A stretch of DNA of 64,000 bases from Syngnathus acus (GCF_901709675.1 NC_051089.1:12885976-12949975), one strand, 5' to 3'. Shown: positions 11,100-23,413, numbered from the stretch's first letter. Program-made: numbers and translations. Notes: generated from the sequence alone by a model not told the origin.

Positions 11100-11252
11100 C
11101 CGTACTTCTTAAGAAAGACCTGCAGGGAGCAGGACTGCGCCGCAAGGAATCCAAGGCTGCCACAAGCACACAAGAAGAAGCGGAAACGACGCATGCGCAG
11201 CGCAAGTTTGTTTTGTTTGTTGTGTTTCCCCAACTTGAGCAACTCGAAGCTG
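11100..11252 (+). promoter_or_regulatory. apip: apip promoter and 5' untranslated exon
   Basis: A locally CpG-rich patch contains GCATGCGCAG at 11191-11200, the core of the NRF1 half-palindrome, and a GCGGAA ETS-type site just before it. A strong donor follows (CTG|gtaagc, GT at 11253-11254). The first coding exon begins after an acceptor at 11879-11880, so this is best read as a non-coding first exon joined over a 0.6-kb intron. NRF1/ETS sites and no TATA are typical of a housekeeping promoter. Exact transcription start is unknown. Confidence 0.55.
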
Positions 11253-11883
11253 GTAAGCGTTATTTTGTCAGCAGAGGAAATCAAACGAGTCAGCGTGTTT
11301 TAACCTGTTTGTATTCCATATCTGTGACCTCCTGCAAAGTCACTTACGTCATCAAGTTATCAAAACTTAAACGATTAAACACGTAGGCAGTCCTGCTGTA
11401 AAAACAAATGGCTATCGCTCCGTGTCTGTACATGCCTGTTATCGCAGAAGTTGTCATTTATCAGTAAAAGAGAAAAGAGCACTACACCTCTTGTGGCAAC
11501 ATCCTCAAGACTCATATTTTGAGAGGCTGCATGCATCGAAGTACTCTCACTTAATTGCCTATAATTAACTTAACATGCACGGTTGGGGAATGCGGGATAA
11601 CCTGATTACCACCAGAATTGCTCCAAATTCTGATGACGTCGAACTGTAAACCTTGCACCAAACATTTTCCTCTGGATTGTTGAGGTCAAAATTATTTCTC
11701 CTTTGAATGTCTGCCCTCAGCTCTCTGCGACATGTGTGCATGTTGTTTACTTCTGTAAAATGCATGGGTCACTGAAGTGACTAACTTTCAAAAATATTGA
11801 TCTGTTTTAGTATTATTTTAATGTTAATGGTGTCGTTGGATCATGTGAAACCTTCACTAAATGTGAATGTTTTCCTGCAGGAA

Positions 11884-14800
11884 ATGTCATCTTTGTGTGG
11901 CACCAACAATGGCGACCAAGGTGCAGGTCAAGAAAAAGAGGTAAATATCATTTAACAGGGGAAAACTGGTCTGTAAAATGCAGTAAATGAAGGGCGAAAG
12001 AGAGCACATACTGAAAAGTATGACTCAGAGAGATTTCTTTCTTTGCTTTCCTGGTAAATAGGACAAAAGCCTTACAAAAACAATTTTATTCAAAGTCAAA
12101 GTCAAAAGTCAAAGTCAGCTTTATTGTCAATCCCTTCATATGTCAAGACACACAAAGAAACCGAAATTGTGACCTAAACCTCGAAATGTTCTCTAAAAAA
12201 AATCAATGTTTCAATGCTGTAACGTTCTCTAAAACATAGTCTTTTTGGATTATGTCATAAAGTATCTTTAACTGTGTTTTTTAATTTATCACCCTATGGT
12301 GATATTTTGTTTCCAAGATAAGATAAAATATAAAAATAATAATCTAATGCTCACTTTGTCCGATGCAGCCCTTGAAAATGTAAAAATATCAAAAGCTATA
12401 TACTGATAAATGCGGGGCATTTTTGAAAATCTTTACTGGAAAATCCCCCAAAAACCCTAAACTTTGTTTCCCCTTCTTCGCCAAAAACTAATGAAAAATG
12501 AATGTAATTTGGTTAATTTCTGCTGGTCTGATATGAATATATGATCTTTCATTTGAGAACTGGCTCACTAAACTGAGTTAGCATTGAAAAACTTAGCCAT
12601 AATCGTTTGACTCACCAACAGCTTCATACTCCAGGCTGTTAGGATCCTGAACTCTCTCCCCCCTTCTGCGTAGCGTCCTGTACTTTTGCGCTCTATTCTG
12701 ACTGTCTGCTGTATGCACACTTGCTCTATTTTTGCTCCGCTTATTTATTGTTATTTGTTTATTTATTATTTATTCATCACTCTTATTTATTCATTGTTTG
12801 TACCTTCTTGTTTTTACTTTTTGTGTTGTTTACTTGTATGTATATTGTGTACTGTGTCTTGTCACCGTGGGATAGTGGGAACGTAATTTAGATCTCTTTG
12901 TGTGTCTTGACGTGAAGAAATTGACAATAAAGCAGACTTTGACTTTTGACTTGTTTGTGTTGAAGGACAAGGAGCATCCTCGTGTACTTATCCCCGAGCT
13001 CTGCCGGCTGTTCTACCAACTGGGATGGGTTACTGGGACGGGCGGAGGAATTAGTTTGAGACGAGGGTTTGTATGTAACGAGTCTGTGTTGAAGTTGTGA
13101 CTGTGGTGTAAGTTTAGGTTGATGTAATTCGTATGTCTTTTTGCCCCCGTAAGCTTACTAAAAGAGAAAACTAGAGCCAAATTAGGCCAGTTTAAAACAA
13201 GTTTTTTTTTTTTTTTTTTAATTAATCTGATGATAAAACCTCAGTATGCAAATGTCACCCCAACTTCATGTTTTGCAATAATCAACAAGCTCAATCAACA
13301 AGTGTCAGCCCAACTTCATGTTTTGTAACAATCAACAAGCTCCTGGCATCATTCTTGCTGGATAGTTTTACGCTCTACAATGATGTCAACAAAGAGGAAG
13401 TCAACCCCAAATTTTTCTTTGTAATATCTTCTGTGCAAAACCGTCTGTTCAAAACACAGTTTTCTGATTAATGTTTTGTTTGTGGAATATGAATAAACAG
13501 GCAAAATCCAATTGTTTTCCATTTCAGGGAGCAGGCATTTTCTACTTGATGGCAAATGAAAATGACATATTGTGATGTCATTGTCAGTCAACAGGAAGTG
13601 GCAAAATGGCCGCCCCTGTGATGGATAAAAACGAGTTAGTTTTGCTGCTTAACTCATATTCCACAAACACAATATTAATCAGAATGTTTTTGGGTTGGGT
13701 TGACTTCCTCTTTAAAAAGCATTATTGCGACTGCTCGTACAGTCATTGTATGAATGTACCATACACCCTCGGCCAAACTTAAACCAACCTTCTTACATAC
13801 CATATACTGTATATCACACACTCCATAATCTATACATGAGTCAATAATTTCTCATAACAAATATTGGTGTGCCTGCAGTAGTCATATAGTAAAAGACTGA
13901 ACATCATGACTCGTTCCCGTCATCTGATGTCCACGCAAAGGTAGCAAACTGTTTTTGTTGAAACAAAACAGTTACTGCACTGAAGTGCATTTTCTGTGTA
14001 AGTGTGTTTGTGCTGTTGCTTAGGTGTTATTGAAGCACTTATGAAAGTGGAAGATCCTGCATTTGCCCATTAGTCCGATGGGGGGAAGGAAAAAAAAAAT
14101 AAAAAAATCACATACATCGTATGTGACAGCTGTGTCTCCTACGGGGCAGAACTGCTGACCGCAAATGTACTTGTACCATCACTGTACTTTGTGGTTCATG
14201 CCTTCACAATCTATATTTCAGGGCCTTTCAGCTTCTGCACTTGGCAGAGATAATTTCAGCTCTCAGAAAGTGAACCACTTTTACAATTAAACCCATCATC
14301 GTTGGCCGGTAATACCACCGTGTTAAACTTTTTTTCTGTCTTGTTTTTGTTTACATGATGGAGGACCATTTGGATCTCGTTACATCTAAATGTGTTGTTG
14401 ATTTTAGCAGTATGTTTAATTTAAGAAAAGCTCTAAATACAAATTAACTATATTCCCCATTATGCTGCACATAATGCTGTGGTAATGGCAAAAACACATT
14501 ATCAAATTTAAAAAAGGAAACATGAGGAAAGAAAATAATATTTTACTGAAAACCTTCAATGGCATCTTTGTATTTTTGTGTCAATAAAAGAAAGGGCAGG
14601 AAATGTGAATGAAATTTTAATGATGTATTTACGTATAATACAGTGTGTTTTTAACAACCTTTTTTTTTTTAGTTTGTCTGGTCCTGTGATTTATACTCAT
14701 TTCTTCTAAAACGAAAGCTTGGACTCCCAGCCAAAACCACTGTTTCCTAAACGTCTTAACGGCAGCAAACTAGAAGATTTTTGAGAATCCATCAAGAACT

Positions 14801-17767
14801 TGTTTGCTGCCTTCATCATGATTAGGGAACAGGGATTTTGGTTGCAAGTCCAAGCGCTCCTGTTCTTGGTCTCTGTTTTTGTAAAATAAATTTCCCCCCA
14901 AAATGCAATTTATACTCTGGAGCCATTTCCAGTCCAAAAAATACGTTACGTCATAGAGCACTCCTTTTGTTGTTGTTTGTGGGTGGTGGAATGGATTAAC
15001 AGCATTTCCATTCATTTCAAAGGGGAAAGATGATTTGAAATAAGTCTTTTGAATGACGAGCATTGTCACAGAATTAATGAAACTCGTGTCTCAAGGTCCC
15101 TCTGTAATTCATCGCGATGAATCGCATCCCTCATCGGCGTGAATGCGTATTCTAGACTCGGCAGTCCCCTGTTTCAGTGAGTTCTGCCTGAAAGGGACAG
15201 GCGGATAAATCCCCGCTCTGCTGTTAACGTCACTGATGGGCCAATTTATCAGGAAGCCAGTGTGCGCACCGAGCTTTTCACACACCATGAAACATATTTT
15301 AAAGCAAGGGAAACAGTCGCTCAGTGTGTGAGGGTTTCAAGTTTGACACCCACTGAGGACCAAACATCCTAAACTGTACTTTACTGCAGTGTTATATCTT
15401 CAATATTAACACATGAATGTTTGCTCCGTAACTTACAGAGAGCACATCTACATTGCACCTTCAGGGGTTCAGAAAGAGAGAATACAGGTCAGTAGCAATA
15501 TTGTAGTACACAGCCTAGCAAAAGTATTCACCTCCTTGGATTTGTTTTACTAATTTTGTTCATTGCAATACCGTATTTTCCGGACTATAAGGCGCACCTT
15601 CAATGAATGGCCTATTTTAAAACTTTGTCCTTATATAAGGTGCACCGGACTATAAGGCGCACCATTAATGCATCATGTCAGACTTTTAATCCAAATCAAA
15701 TCATTCTCCATTTAATCTTGTTTCAACTTCAGACGCAACAAATTACTTTATAATCACAAAATAATGATCCATAGTCTTTTTGATTCACGATTCATAGTCT
15801 TCAGCGGGCCACTTATGATTGATTTCATAACACAATGCTTCGGGACAGTTTAAATGTAGGAATTTGGTCCATATATAAGGTGCACCGGACTATAAGGCCC
15901 ACTGTCCGCTTTTGAGAAAATTTTAGGTTTTTAGGTGCGCCTTATAGTCTGGAAAATATGGTATGTATTTGAATGATTTTTATGTTATTTGATGGATCTG
16001 CACAAAATAATCGCTGTCAATAGTTCTCAAATGTTCTCCACCAAGAACCACCTAAAAAATATTTAGCACATTGAGTACAATGTCGACTCATTAAAATAGG
16101 CTTAAGTGTAAATGGTTTTTAAAAACACTGTTTTGCGTGTGTGTGTGTTTGCATGCGTCCGTGTGTATTTTAAACAGCCAGAAGACATGTTTGTGTGTGA
16201 TGTGGAGGAGAGAGACATCAGTTGTCCGCCTGCCTGGAAGAAGTTAAAGAAGAGCCAATGCACTCCACTCTTTATGAACGCGTATACAATGAGAGGTGAA
16301 ATTGTGCTCATCCAAACAACTGAGCCAAATCTTAAGTTGATTTTTACAGTAATGTGTATGGGGATTTATATGGGGGTGTTGAGGGATCCTTAATTATAGT
16401 TGTTAGTAAGTTTTGTACTTTATCACGGAAAAATCTGAGAAATATTTTGTGTTTGGAAAAAAATATGCAGGTGCACAGGCAGTTATCCATACACACTCCA
16501 AAGCTGCTGTCATAGCAACCCTGCTCTATCCTGGTAAGGAGTTCAGAATAACACACCAGGAGATGATTAAGGGGATTCGTAAAGGCACCACCGGCACCAA
16601 CTATCGGTATGGAATCAAACTCATCAGATAGTTGGGCTACAACGCTTTCTTAGTGATGTGTAAGCTTGGACTGCCGTATTCATGTGCAGTACAGCAAACA
16701 AGGATGGGACCGCAACATGTATTGACACGATCTTGTATAAACAGTCCTCAGCAAGCTTTTAGAAGTTCTTGAACCTTTTGTATTTAGTTCAACATGCCTC
16801 ACCTACAATTGTTACAGTTGACTAATCATAAATAATACGTTAAGGTGTGGTTCATGTGGCTAGTTGTGTCATCATTACAGGAAAAGTTCCAGTGTGAAGT
16901 GAACCAAGAGTTATTTCCAGTGATTTGATTACCTTATTTAGTACTTGAAGCTAAATATTAACAGCCCCCTCAAAAAAGGTTCAGTTTAGTTCTGCGCCAG
17001 TGCTAAGCACTTTTCTATTATTAATGATGATGATGGAGGGTGTTGCCATGGGAAACAGCCCATTTACACACACTCGTGGTACAAGGTCAGGGGCAGCGCG
17101 TCTTTATCTGTGTTGCTTTGACACAATTGAGCGGATAATTTGGGATTAGAGCTTCCAGTTACTTGACAGCCTTTCCACACCCCGATCCACCTTTCTAAAA
17201 TTAAATAATTCCACAAAAACTGCTGTAAGCAAGTTTAAAGAATAGTTTATTTGGTAAAATTCTCAGCTAGTGTCTCGTGCTCAAGACACTCTCATTGACA
17301 TTTGATGGATTGACATTACTGTGTGACAGCAGCGTGTCAAGCCTTGATGTTCTATCCTGTTGAGACTATGATAGGACTGAGTAATGGGTCAAATGTCTCG
17401 TGTACCGCAGCTATGACGACACCCTAGTCGTGCCTATTGTCGAGAATACACCAGAAGAGAAAGACTTAAAATCCCGCATGGCTCAGGCAATGGAGGAGTA
17501 TCCCGACTCGTGCGCTGTCCTTGTCCGCAGGCACGGCGTGTATGTGTGGGGCGAGTCATGGGAAAAAGCCAAGACTATGTGAGTAGTTACCTTTCCACTC
17601 GTGGAATAGTTGTGCATGTCTTGACGAATACAAATGTTGAATATTTTCTTTTTCTTCACATTTGTAGGTGCGAATGCTATGACTACTTGTTTGACATTGC
17701 TGTTCAGATGAAGCATTGTGGACTGGACCCTTCAGCTATTCCAGTAGAAGAGAAAGGGATAGTTTGA
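11884..17767 (+). CDS. apip: apip, methylthioribulose-1-phosphate dehydratase
   Basis: Seven coding exons: 11884-11940, 12966-13066, 15439-15487, 16178-16295, 16471-16606, 17411-17578 and 17668-17767 (729 nt, 242 residues, the same length as human APIP). All introns are GT-AG and phases agree. The enzyme is a cytosolic zinc-dependent class II aldolase-fold dehydratase that converts 5-methylthioribulose-1-phosphate to the diketo phosphate in methionine salvage. In mammals it also restrains Apaf-1/caspase-1 cell death. Zinc ligands H115 and H117 (VIHTHS), H195 (RRHGVYVWG), catalytic E139 (HQEMIKG) and C97 ([15 protein letters not shown]) fall at the human numbers. TGTGGGIS and [13 protein letters not shown] are also intact. 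The 49-nt third exon is easily missed. Exon 2 has a weak donor (GG|gtttgt). Residue 111 is Q where human has G. The start is MSSLCGTNN, in phase directly after the acceptor. Confidence 0.97.
12091..12167 (-). mobile_element. LINE 3' tail, copy B (apip intron)
   Basis: The - strand reads the same TTTGTGTGTCTTGACATATG, GACAATAAAG and (CTTTGA)n sequence as copy A, so it is an inverted insertion in the intron after the first coding exon. Confidence 0.75.
12621..12950 (+). mobile_element. 5'-truncated LINE 3' end, copy C (apip intron)
   Basis: A fragment whose start translates [12 protein letters not shown], the conserved 3' end of fish non-LTR reverse-transcriptase ORFs, is followed by a T-rich 3' UTR, TGTGTCTTGACGTGAAG, GACAATAAAG and a short (ACTTTTG)-type tail. 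The tail ends at 12950-12951, about 14 bases before the apip exon at 12966. Confidence 0.75.
13252..13342. repeat. 50-bp tandem duplication in apip intron
   Basis: CCAACTTCATGTTTTG.AA.AATCAACAAGCTC occurs twice with a 50-base period, with the first copy at 13261 and the second at 13311. Differences are few, so the duplication is recent. Confidence 0.8.
15569..15963. mobile_element. Palindromic MITE-like element, copy 2
   Basis: The termini TACCGTATTTTCCGGACTAT and ATAGTCTGGAAAATATGGTA are inverted complements with a few differences. The interior carries the GGCGCACC blocks of the family. It sits in the apip intron between the 49-nt exon and the next one. Confidence 0.85.
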
Positions 17768-18172
17768 CATTTACTGGCACCTTATAAAGAGACGTTTGTT
17801 CAAGCCAGGTCAGGAAAGTTCAATCAGGGAGCAGATTTTAATCATTTTGCTTTCATGCCAGCCCTCCGCAATTCTGACAGTGATTGCAGATTCGGAGTTG
17901 AAGGCCTCGCATACAAAAAGACCTCGAGAGTGTGGCTCCGAGCTCTGCGGGAGGAATCTTTATCATTAAAATACTATTCGGTTAATGTGCAATTGTGATT
18001 TTTGTGCCTTTACTTGGACTGACAAAAAAATGGTACATGTATTCCAAAAGGGAAAGTAATTTGAAATGAAAACAAAAATAAACCACTGCCTAATTGTGCT
18101 TGAAATCAGTTTAGTACTAAAGGATGTATGTCAACACCAATTTGTTGAAAGACTGCTGAACGCCACTTGCAT

Positions 18173-18178
18173 AATAAA
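18173..18178 (+). other. apip: apip polyadenylation signal
   Basis: AATAAA lies 406 bases after the apip stop codon, and a GT/T-rich stretch follows. An earlier AATAAA-like run near 18076 is an alternative. Confidence 0.55.
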
Positions 18179-19600
18179 GACCTGACACTAATTCAGTTTT
18201 CTTTTTTTTCCCCCTCACTCGCACACTTGTAGGTGAGTGGCTGGTGTGTTGGCATGTGTCAGTATACACTTGCGCAGCATGCTCCTAATCCTCTGCATAC
18301 TCAAATGTTTTGAAAACGAGAGTTGTCCCTTCAATATGCTGCCTCTGCCTGCTGCCCCGATCCCATTTCCTCCACCACTGTATCTGCTCCAAACAGACTG
18401 CAGCCAAATATGTCACAAGCTCATTTAAATTTAAATTGTGAGAATCCTGAAATGTCCTCATCACTTCTTAGTGATGAGGAAGTCTTCAGTAAGAACTAAC
18501 TCAGTGAGAGAGAGAGAGAAAATACTCTTCCCCACAAATTGAAATGACATTGTGAAGCCCACAATGTCAACAAATCTGATGTCATGAAAAGACAAAAATG
18601 ATTAGTTGTCACAGTTTTGTTTACTGTGATATGTTGTTCCTTGTGGGTGACTCTGAGGAATTATCTTTAAAAAGCACATGACAATGTTTGGAGGGGGATA
18701 TATCACTCCAGCCTGCAGATATTACAAAGTCTGGCTTCTCTCCCACTGATTATGTGCATTTAAATATTAAATCTTACCAGTTGACATTCATATGTATTGC
18801 TTTATTATTTAACAGTAAGTAACAAGATGGTGTTGCCCCGAGGTGTCGTGGCTTGTGCAGCTGCCAGGATTAAACCCCTTTGACTTTGAAACCGATTTTC
18901 TCAACCCCAACAACACGTGATGAAGTATTGCTTTGAAAAACTAGACCAATTTAGAGAGTTGAATGGCAACTGTTTCCTCTAAGTTGAAAAGTATTCTCGG
19001 CGAACTGTGTAACGGTAACAGTACACAGTCCGGGAGCCGCTAGCCGAATAAAGGGTTGCTCGCAGCAACAAAAGCGAGCCGGATGGCAAGCTCAGCTAAA
19101 AGCAAGAAATCCACAGATAGACAATGTTGGCTCATTGGACAATAAAATGGACTTTGCCTGAGGTCGGGTGGTTGCAGACATATGCGGAATTGTTACGCGT
19201 TTTGTATGACGGAAATACGGCTAAACAATACCAACTGAATCAGCCTTTGAGATCAATGGACTTGACACCCACTCGGGGAAGAAACAAACTTTGCTACAAA
19301 TGTTGGTGCAGAAACAATGTATTTATAGCAGGTGCATGCCCCACTGGGAGGTGGAGAGGGGCGATGCCAGGTGGTGAATGTGTGACCCTGGGGAACATAC
19401 TTTCTTTTTTGGCCATACTAGATTAAAGTGTATTAGCACATTCACTACAGTAGGTGGTAGTGGTACTTTGATTTTTAGAGTGCACAGGGAGCATTAGCTG
19501 TGAGGCAAAATCTGAAATGTCAATTTTGGAAGGCCGCTTGCAAAATCTTTTCGCTGTACTTGACATATCACTGAAAGGAGTTGGAATATTTGGTGGACTG
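18179..19600. other. Intergenic, no gene seen
   Basis: No exon with a recognisable product. The stretch 18960-19420 is less AT-rich and holds a 100-codon frame (19124-19426) with no recognised domain. It may be old transposon sequence. Confidence 0.5.
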
Positions 19601-19604
19601 ATGC

Positions 19605-19860
19605 AAAAATAAACTTTTTATCTCTGAAAAATCCCAAGAAGATAGTGGTGGACTTCAGGAAGAACAGACATCCCCATGTCCCCCCTGCAAATCGGAGAAG
19701 CATCAATTAGTGTGGTCTCTAACTATAAGTGCCTTCAGGTCCATCTTTCTGAGGACTTTAGTTGGAGATGATACACTGCCAAAGAAGGCTCACCGATATT
19801 TCTACTTCCTTTGTAAACTGCACCGAGGGAGCCTCAGCAGATGTGATCGTAACCCACAAT
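19605..19860 (+). mobile_element. Decayed LINE reverse-transcriptase fragment
   Basis: Translated piecemeal, the + strand gives KKIVVDFRK, then SNYKCLQVHLSEDFSW, which match the 'VDFRR..FKYLGVHLT.DLSW' block just after the catalytic region of fish L2/CR1/Rex-type reverse transcriptases. It ends near GGAGCCTCAGC. Stops and frameshifts interrupt it, so it is a fossil. Confidence 0.75.
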
Positions 19861-21092
19861 AGGCAGATGATGCAGATGCATTTTTGACTGCCTAACTGTA
19901 ATCAAAGTACATCAAGGAGTAAAGCAGATTATAGAATGGTCATAAAGCATAAATGTGCTGTGCTACGATTGCAAAAACGAGATAATGATTTACGATGCAG
20001 CTCGAGCAAAAAGTTTGCGAATTCATCAGTCAACTTATTTCTGTTTAGTCAACGAAACGAAAAGCTATCCTTCAGCTTTCAGTGACAACCTGAAATGACT
20101 CTTCAGGTTTGCACTCAATGTGAACTCCCGCCAAAAGCTCATTTGAGTTGTGTTTCTTAAACATCTTTTCATCTCCTCTTTTGTGGGGGCTTATTAGTTG
20201 GTGGAGAATAAGTGGTGCCACTTAGGCCATAAATTTGTCTTCAAGTCACAGTGACTTGTTTGGCATCAATATCTCAAGAAGAAAGGAACATTCAATGCTG
20301 CGTCATGTCTAAAATATTGATTGACTGTGAATGTGTTCATCATTTTATGTAGAGTCAAAGGGAGGCAGAGCCTCTTCCAGGTTGCAACAGTGATGCATAT
20401 GCTGACTGACTCATCATGGACCATGACGGCCACAGATGACATTGTGATCAGCGCTGAATGCATAAAGCAGGGGGTGTGGAGAACTCTCATCGTAATAGAA
20501 ACGTCAGTATGTTGTATTATAGCCTACCTGATTATTGGGATGGATCTCGGTAGTTGTCGCCTACTTCAATTTAGTGAATATTAGACCGCCTTTTTGTTGA
20601 CTAATCAAACCAAAATGGTGACTTGAGCCAACGAATGCAAGAATACAATGGCAGTAGCCGACTTGGCAGGTTGAATTTACAGCGCTACTATGCAGTGCAC
20701 ACTGCTTCGACATGTTTCATCTCCTTACTCTTGATGTATCGTCTGCTTGCATTTGCTCATGTCCTCTGCAAGCAGGAAGGGTTTGATGTCTGCCAACTTC
20801 CAATGTGAATCAGCCTCTTATGCATGCTTATCACACTAGCTGCAGCACTTTGCTCTAGGCCTTCTTCTTCCTTTAATCCTTTCACCCAGACCTTACTTTG
20901 TTTTCTTGGTTGCATTGACTTTGCTGATAGAAATGTTAAAGGAAAAGAGTGGGGCAGCAGAAAATGGAGAGAGAGAGAAGCACTGTCAACATATCCCTGG
21001 AGTGACAGTATACATCTGCATTTACTTATTTTTCTTTACATGTATGGTATTTATGCAGTTTGCAGTCAGTTGTCTGGCAAAGCAAGAACAAT
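19861..21092. other. Intergenic, no gene seen
   Basis: No splice-bounded exon, RNA gene or clear repeat was recognised. Open frames here (20321-20584, 20824-21297) have no motif, and the second runs into the repeat that starts at 21093. Confidence 0.45.
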
Positions 21093-21680
21093 TACCGTAT
21101 TCTCCGGACTAAAAGTCGCAGGTTTTGTTCATAGTTTGGCCGGGGGCGCGACTTATACTCAGAAGCAACTTATGTGTGAAATTAGTAACACATTATATCA
21201 TTTCACATGTTATTTTCACGCTAAACCGCATGAGGGTGCTCTAGGCCTGTGGAATAATCGGAACTGCAACGGGGTTAGCGGAGTTGTTTATAAGTGACAC
21301 TGAGGATGAAGATTTCGTTGGATTTAATGATTTGGCGTTACGCGGATGTTCGATAAACTTGTTAGCATGTTATTTATGCCATAGTTATGTGAATAACTCT
21401 TAATATGTTACGTCAGGCACGTTCTCAGTTCTTTGTTTGTGTCTATGTAACATTAGCATACCGTACCTTCAGCCTGTTGTTGCCTATTCTACTTTTATTT
21501 TAAATTGATTTTCAAGATGACATGTCTGTTCTTGGTGTTAGATTTTATCAAATAAATTTCCCCCAAAAATGCGACTTATACTCTGGTGCGACTTATATGT
21601 CTTTTTCTTCTTTTTTGTATGCATTTTATGGCTAGTGCGACTTATCCTCTGGAGTGACTTATGATTCGGAAACTACGATA
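21093..21680. mobile_element. MITE-like element, divergent subfamily ('AAAAGTCGC' type)
   Basis: The left end TACCGTATTCTCCGGACTAA continues AAAGTCGCAGGTTTT. The right side repeats GTGCGACTTATACTCT and ends ..GATTCGGAAACTACGATA. It shares the terminal CCGTATT.TCC with the other copies, but the internal blocks read 'gtcgcac/gcgactta' instead of 'ggcgcac/gcgcctta'. It is thus a sister subfamily of the same element. Confidence 0.75.
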
Positions 21681-22977
21681 TACCTAAAATGTTTATTTTA
21701 TGCCATTGCTTTTTTTCAGGCAAATGTATGCTTCAGTGGCGTGCAATTTCAGAAATGAAACACGTTCATAGGCATTTCTTGCCCAAAAAATTGATCTTTG
21801 GTCCATATTGCTCGTGGTGAATATAACAGCAAGCCCAAATATGTAGAACCACAAATTCTGCTTCTCTTGGAAGTCACAACAAAACAGCCCTGGAAAACAT
21901 ATATTGATCGTGTTGCTGTTTGTGTACTTTTGTGTTGTGGTGTCCATTACACGCTCTTTTCTTATGCACAATTACTTGGGGGCGGTGGTCAGCGATATCT
22001 GCCAACCTGTGGTTAACGCTGATATTACAATGGCTCACTGACAGTAAACAACTTTTATTCTCTTTTTCAAAATTTAATCGAGGTCCACTCTTAGTGCAGC
22101 CCACAGGCTGCCGGTTGCCCATCCCTGTTCCAACATATATTGAATTACTTTGGTATCTCCATAAACTGCCACTTCAAAATGAACTATTAGCTCCATTAAA
22201 ATATATTGTATGTGCTCTGGGAATCCTCTTTGCCACTCATTTAGCTTCCCTGGGCATGTGTGTCACTCTCCTCCCACAAATTACCCTCACACTCCTCCCC
22301 ACAAGTGGAGCTTAGGGTTCTGTCATGCAAAAAAATTTTTTGCCAAATCAAATTTGAATGGATTGGAGGAATGACAACCATTCGCGATGAATGGATTTGC
22401 AAGGGACTTAGTTTCTTCTTGGCAAACATCCCTGCTCTAAGACACCACCAGAAGAGAGAGGAGTGATGCAGTCACCCATATCTTTGCTATCACTGCTGAA
22501 ATATTGCATATTCCAACCGTGTATTTCATGCATAACATGATTGGATACATCCAGTGGAGATATGGCAGGCTTGTTTTTAATCGGGTTACTTGTACATCTG
22601 TATCAATGGAACTGGGAGCCAAGTTGAGGTTGGATAATAAATTGTTTTATACATATTTCACCATCAAAGCGAGATCCTTGTTTATTTGTGAACTTTGGGT
22701 ATGCTGTCTCAGTTAGAAGGAGAGCGTGAGATTAGTCCTTGATTTGAACTTTCGTGGTAAAGAAAAAAGAGGTAGCTAAGGGTGCAAATAGGAGATCTGC
22801 CATCCTTCGAAAATGAAAGAAAACAGGCTATGTTGTCGACAGTAGCTACTTGAGGCCATGGGTTGTTGAGGTTACCCTGAGCTGACAGTCTCCTTTGTGT
22901 TATTGTGTGTGACATGACAGCAATGTGTTAGCCTAACTTGGCGGTCTCATTAAGAGCTCAAAAAGCATGTGGCCGCT
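21681..22977. other. Intergenic, no gene seen
   Basis: Several 60-130 codon frames lie on both strands, none with a known domain or matching splice sites. The abundance of overlapping frames without codon bias argues against coding. Confidence 0.45.
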
Positions 22978-23413
22978 CCATTGGTTCTTAGCCTAGGTTC
23001 GTTCGATTGAACCCTAGGGGTTCGGTGAGTTGGTCTCAGGGGGTCGGCAAAGCCTCCACTGCGGAGGTTCGAACACACCTGATTTATAAATTCGTGATAA
23101 CGCATATCTGAACTGGTCTCGCAAAGGCAAAAGCAGAAGTCACACTGATTTGCAGATGTCATTTGTTGTGTGATCATGCATTGTGTTAATTTTGTTCTTT
23201 GAACAAAGTGATGTTCATGCATGGCTCATTTTGTGCACCAGTAATAAACATTGATGTCTTGAATTTGAAAAGAAATATTTGTGCACCAGTAAAAACATCT
23301 ATGTCTTCAATTTGAAAAAATTAATTGTATTTTTCACTAAAAAGGGGTTCGGTGAATGCGCCTATGAAACTGGTGGGGTTCGGTACCTCCAACAAGGTCA
23401 AGAACCACTGCAC
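22978..23413. mobile_element. Non-autonomous hAT-like element
   Basis: The left end reads CATTGGTTCTTAGCCTAGGTTCG and the right end GGTCAAGAACCACTG, approximate inverted complements of the CAGTGGTTCTTAACC terminus common to vertebrate hAT elements. Inside lie GAACCCTAGGGGTTCGGTGAG and a repeated GGGGTTCGGT near the right end. A direct duplication of about 50 bases (TTTGTGCACCAGTAA.AAACAT, 23231 and 23279) is also present. There is no transposase. I could not confirm an 8-bp target duplication. Confidence 0.65.

Noticed and set aside
23060-23080. GGTTCGAACAC, resembling a tRNA B box
   Set aside because: No matching A box, acceptor stem or anticodon arm; it is part of the hAT-like repeat.
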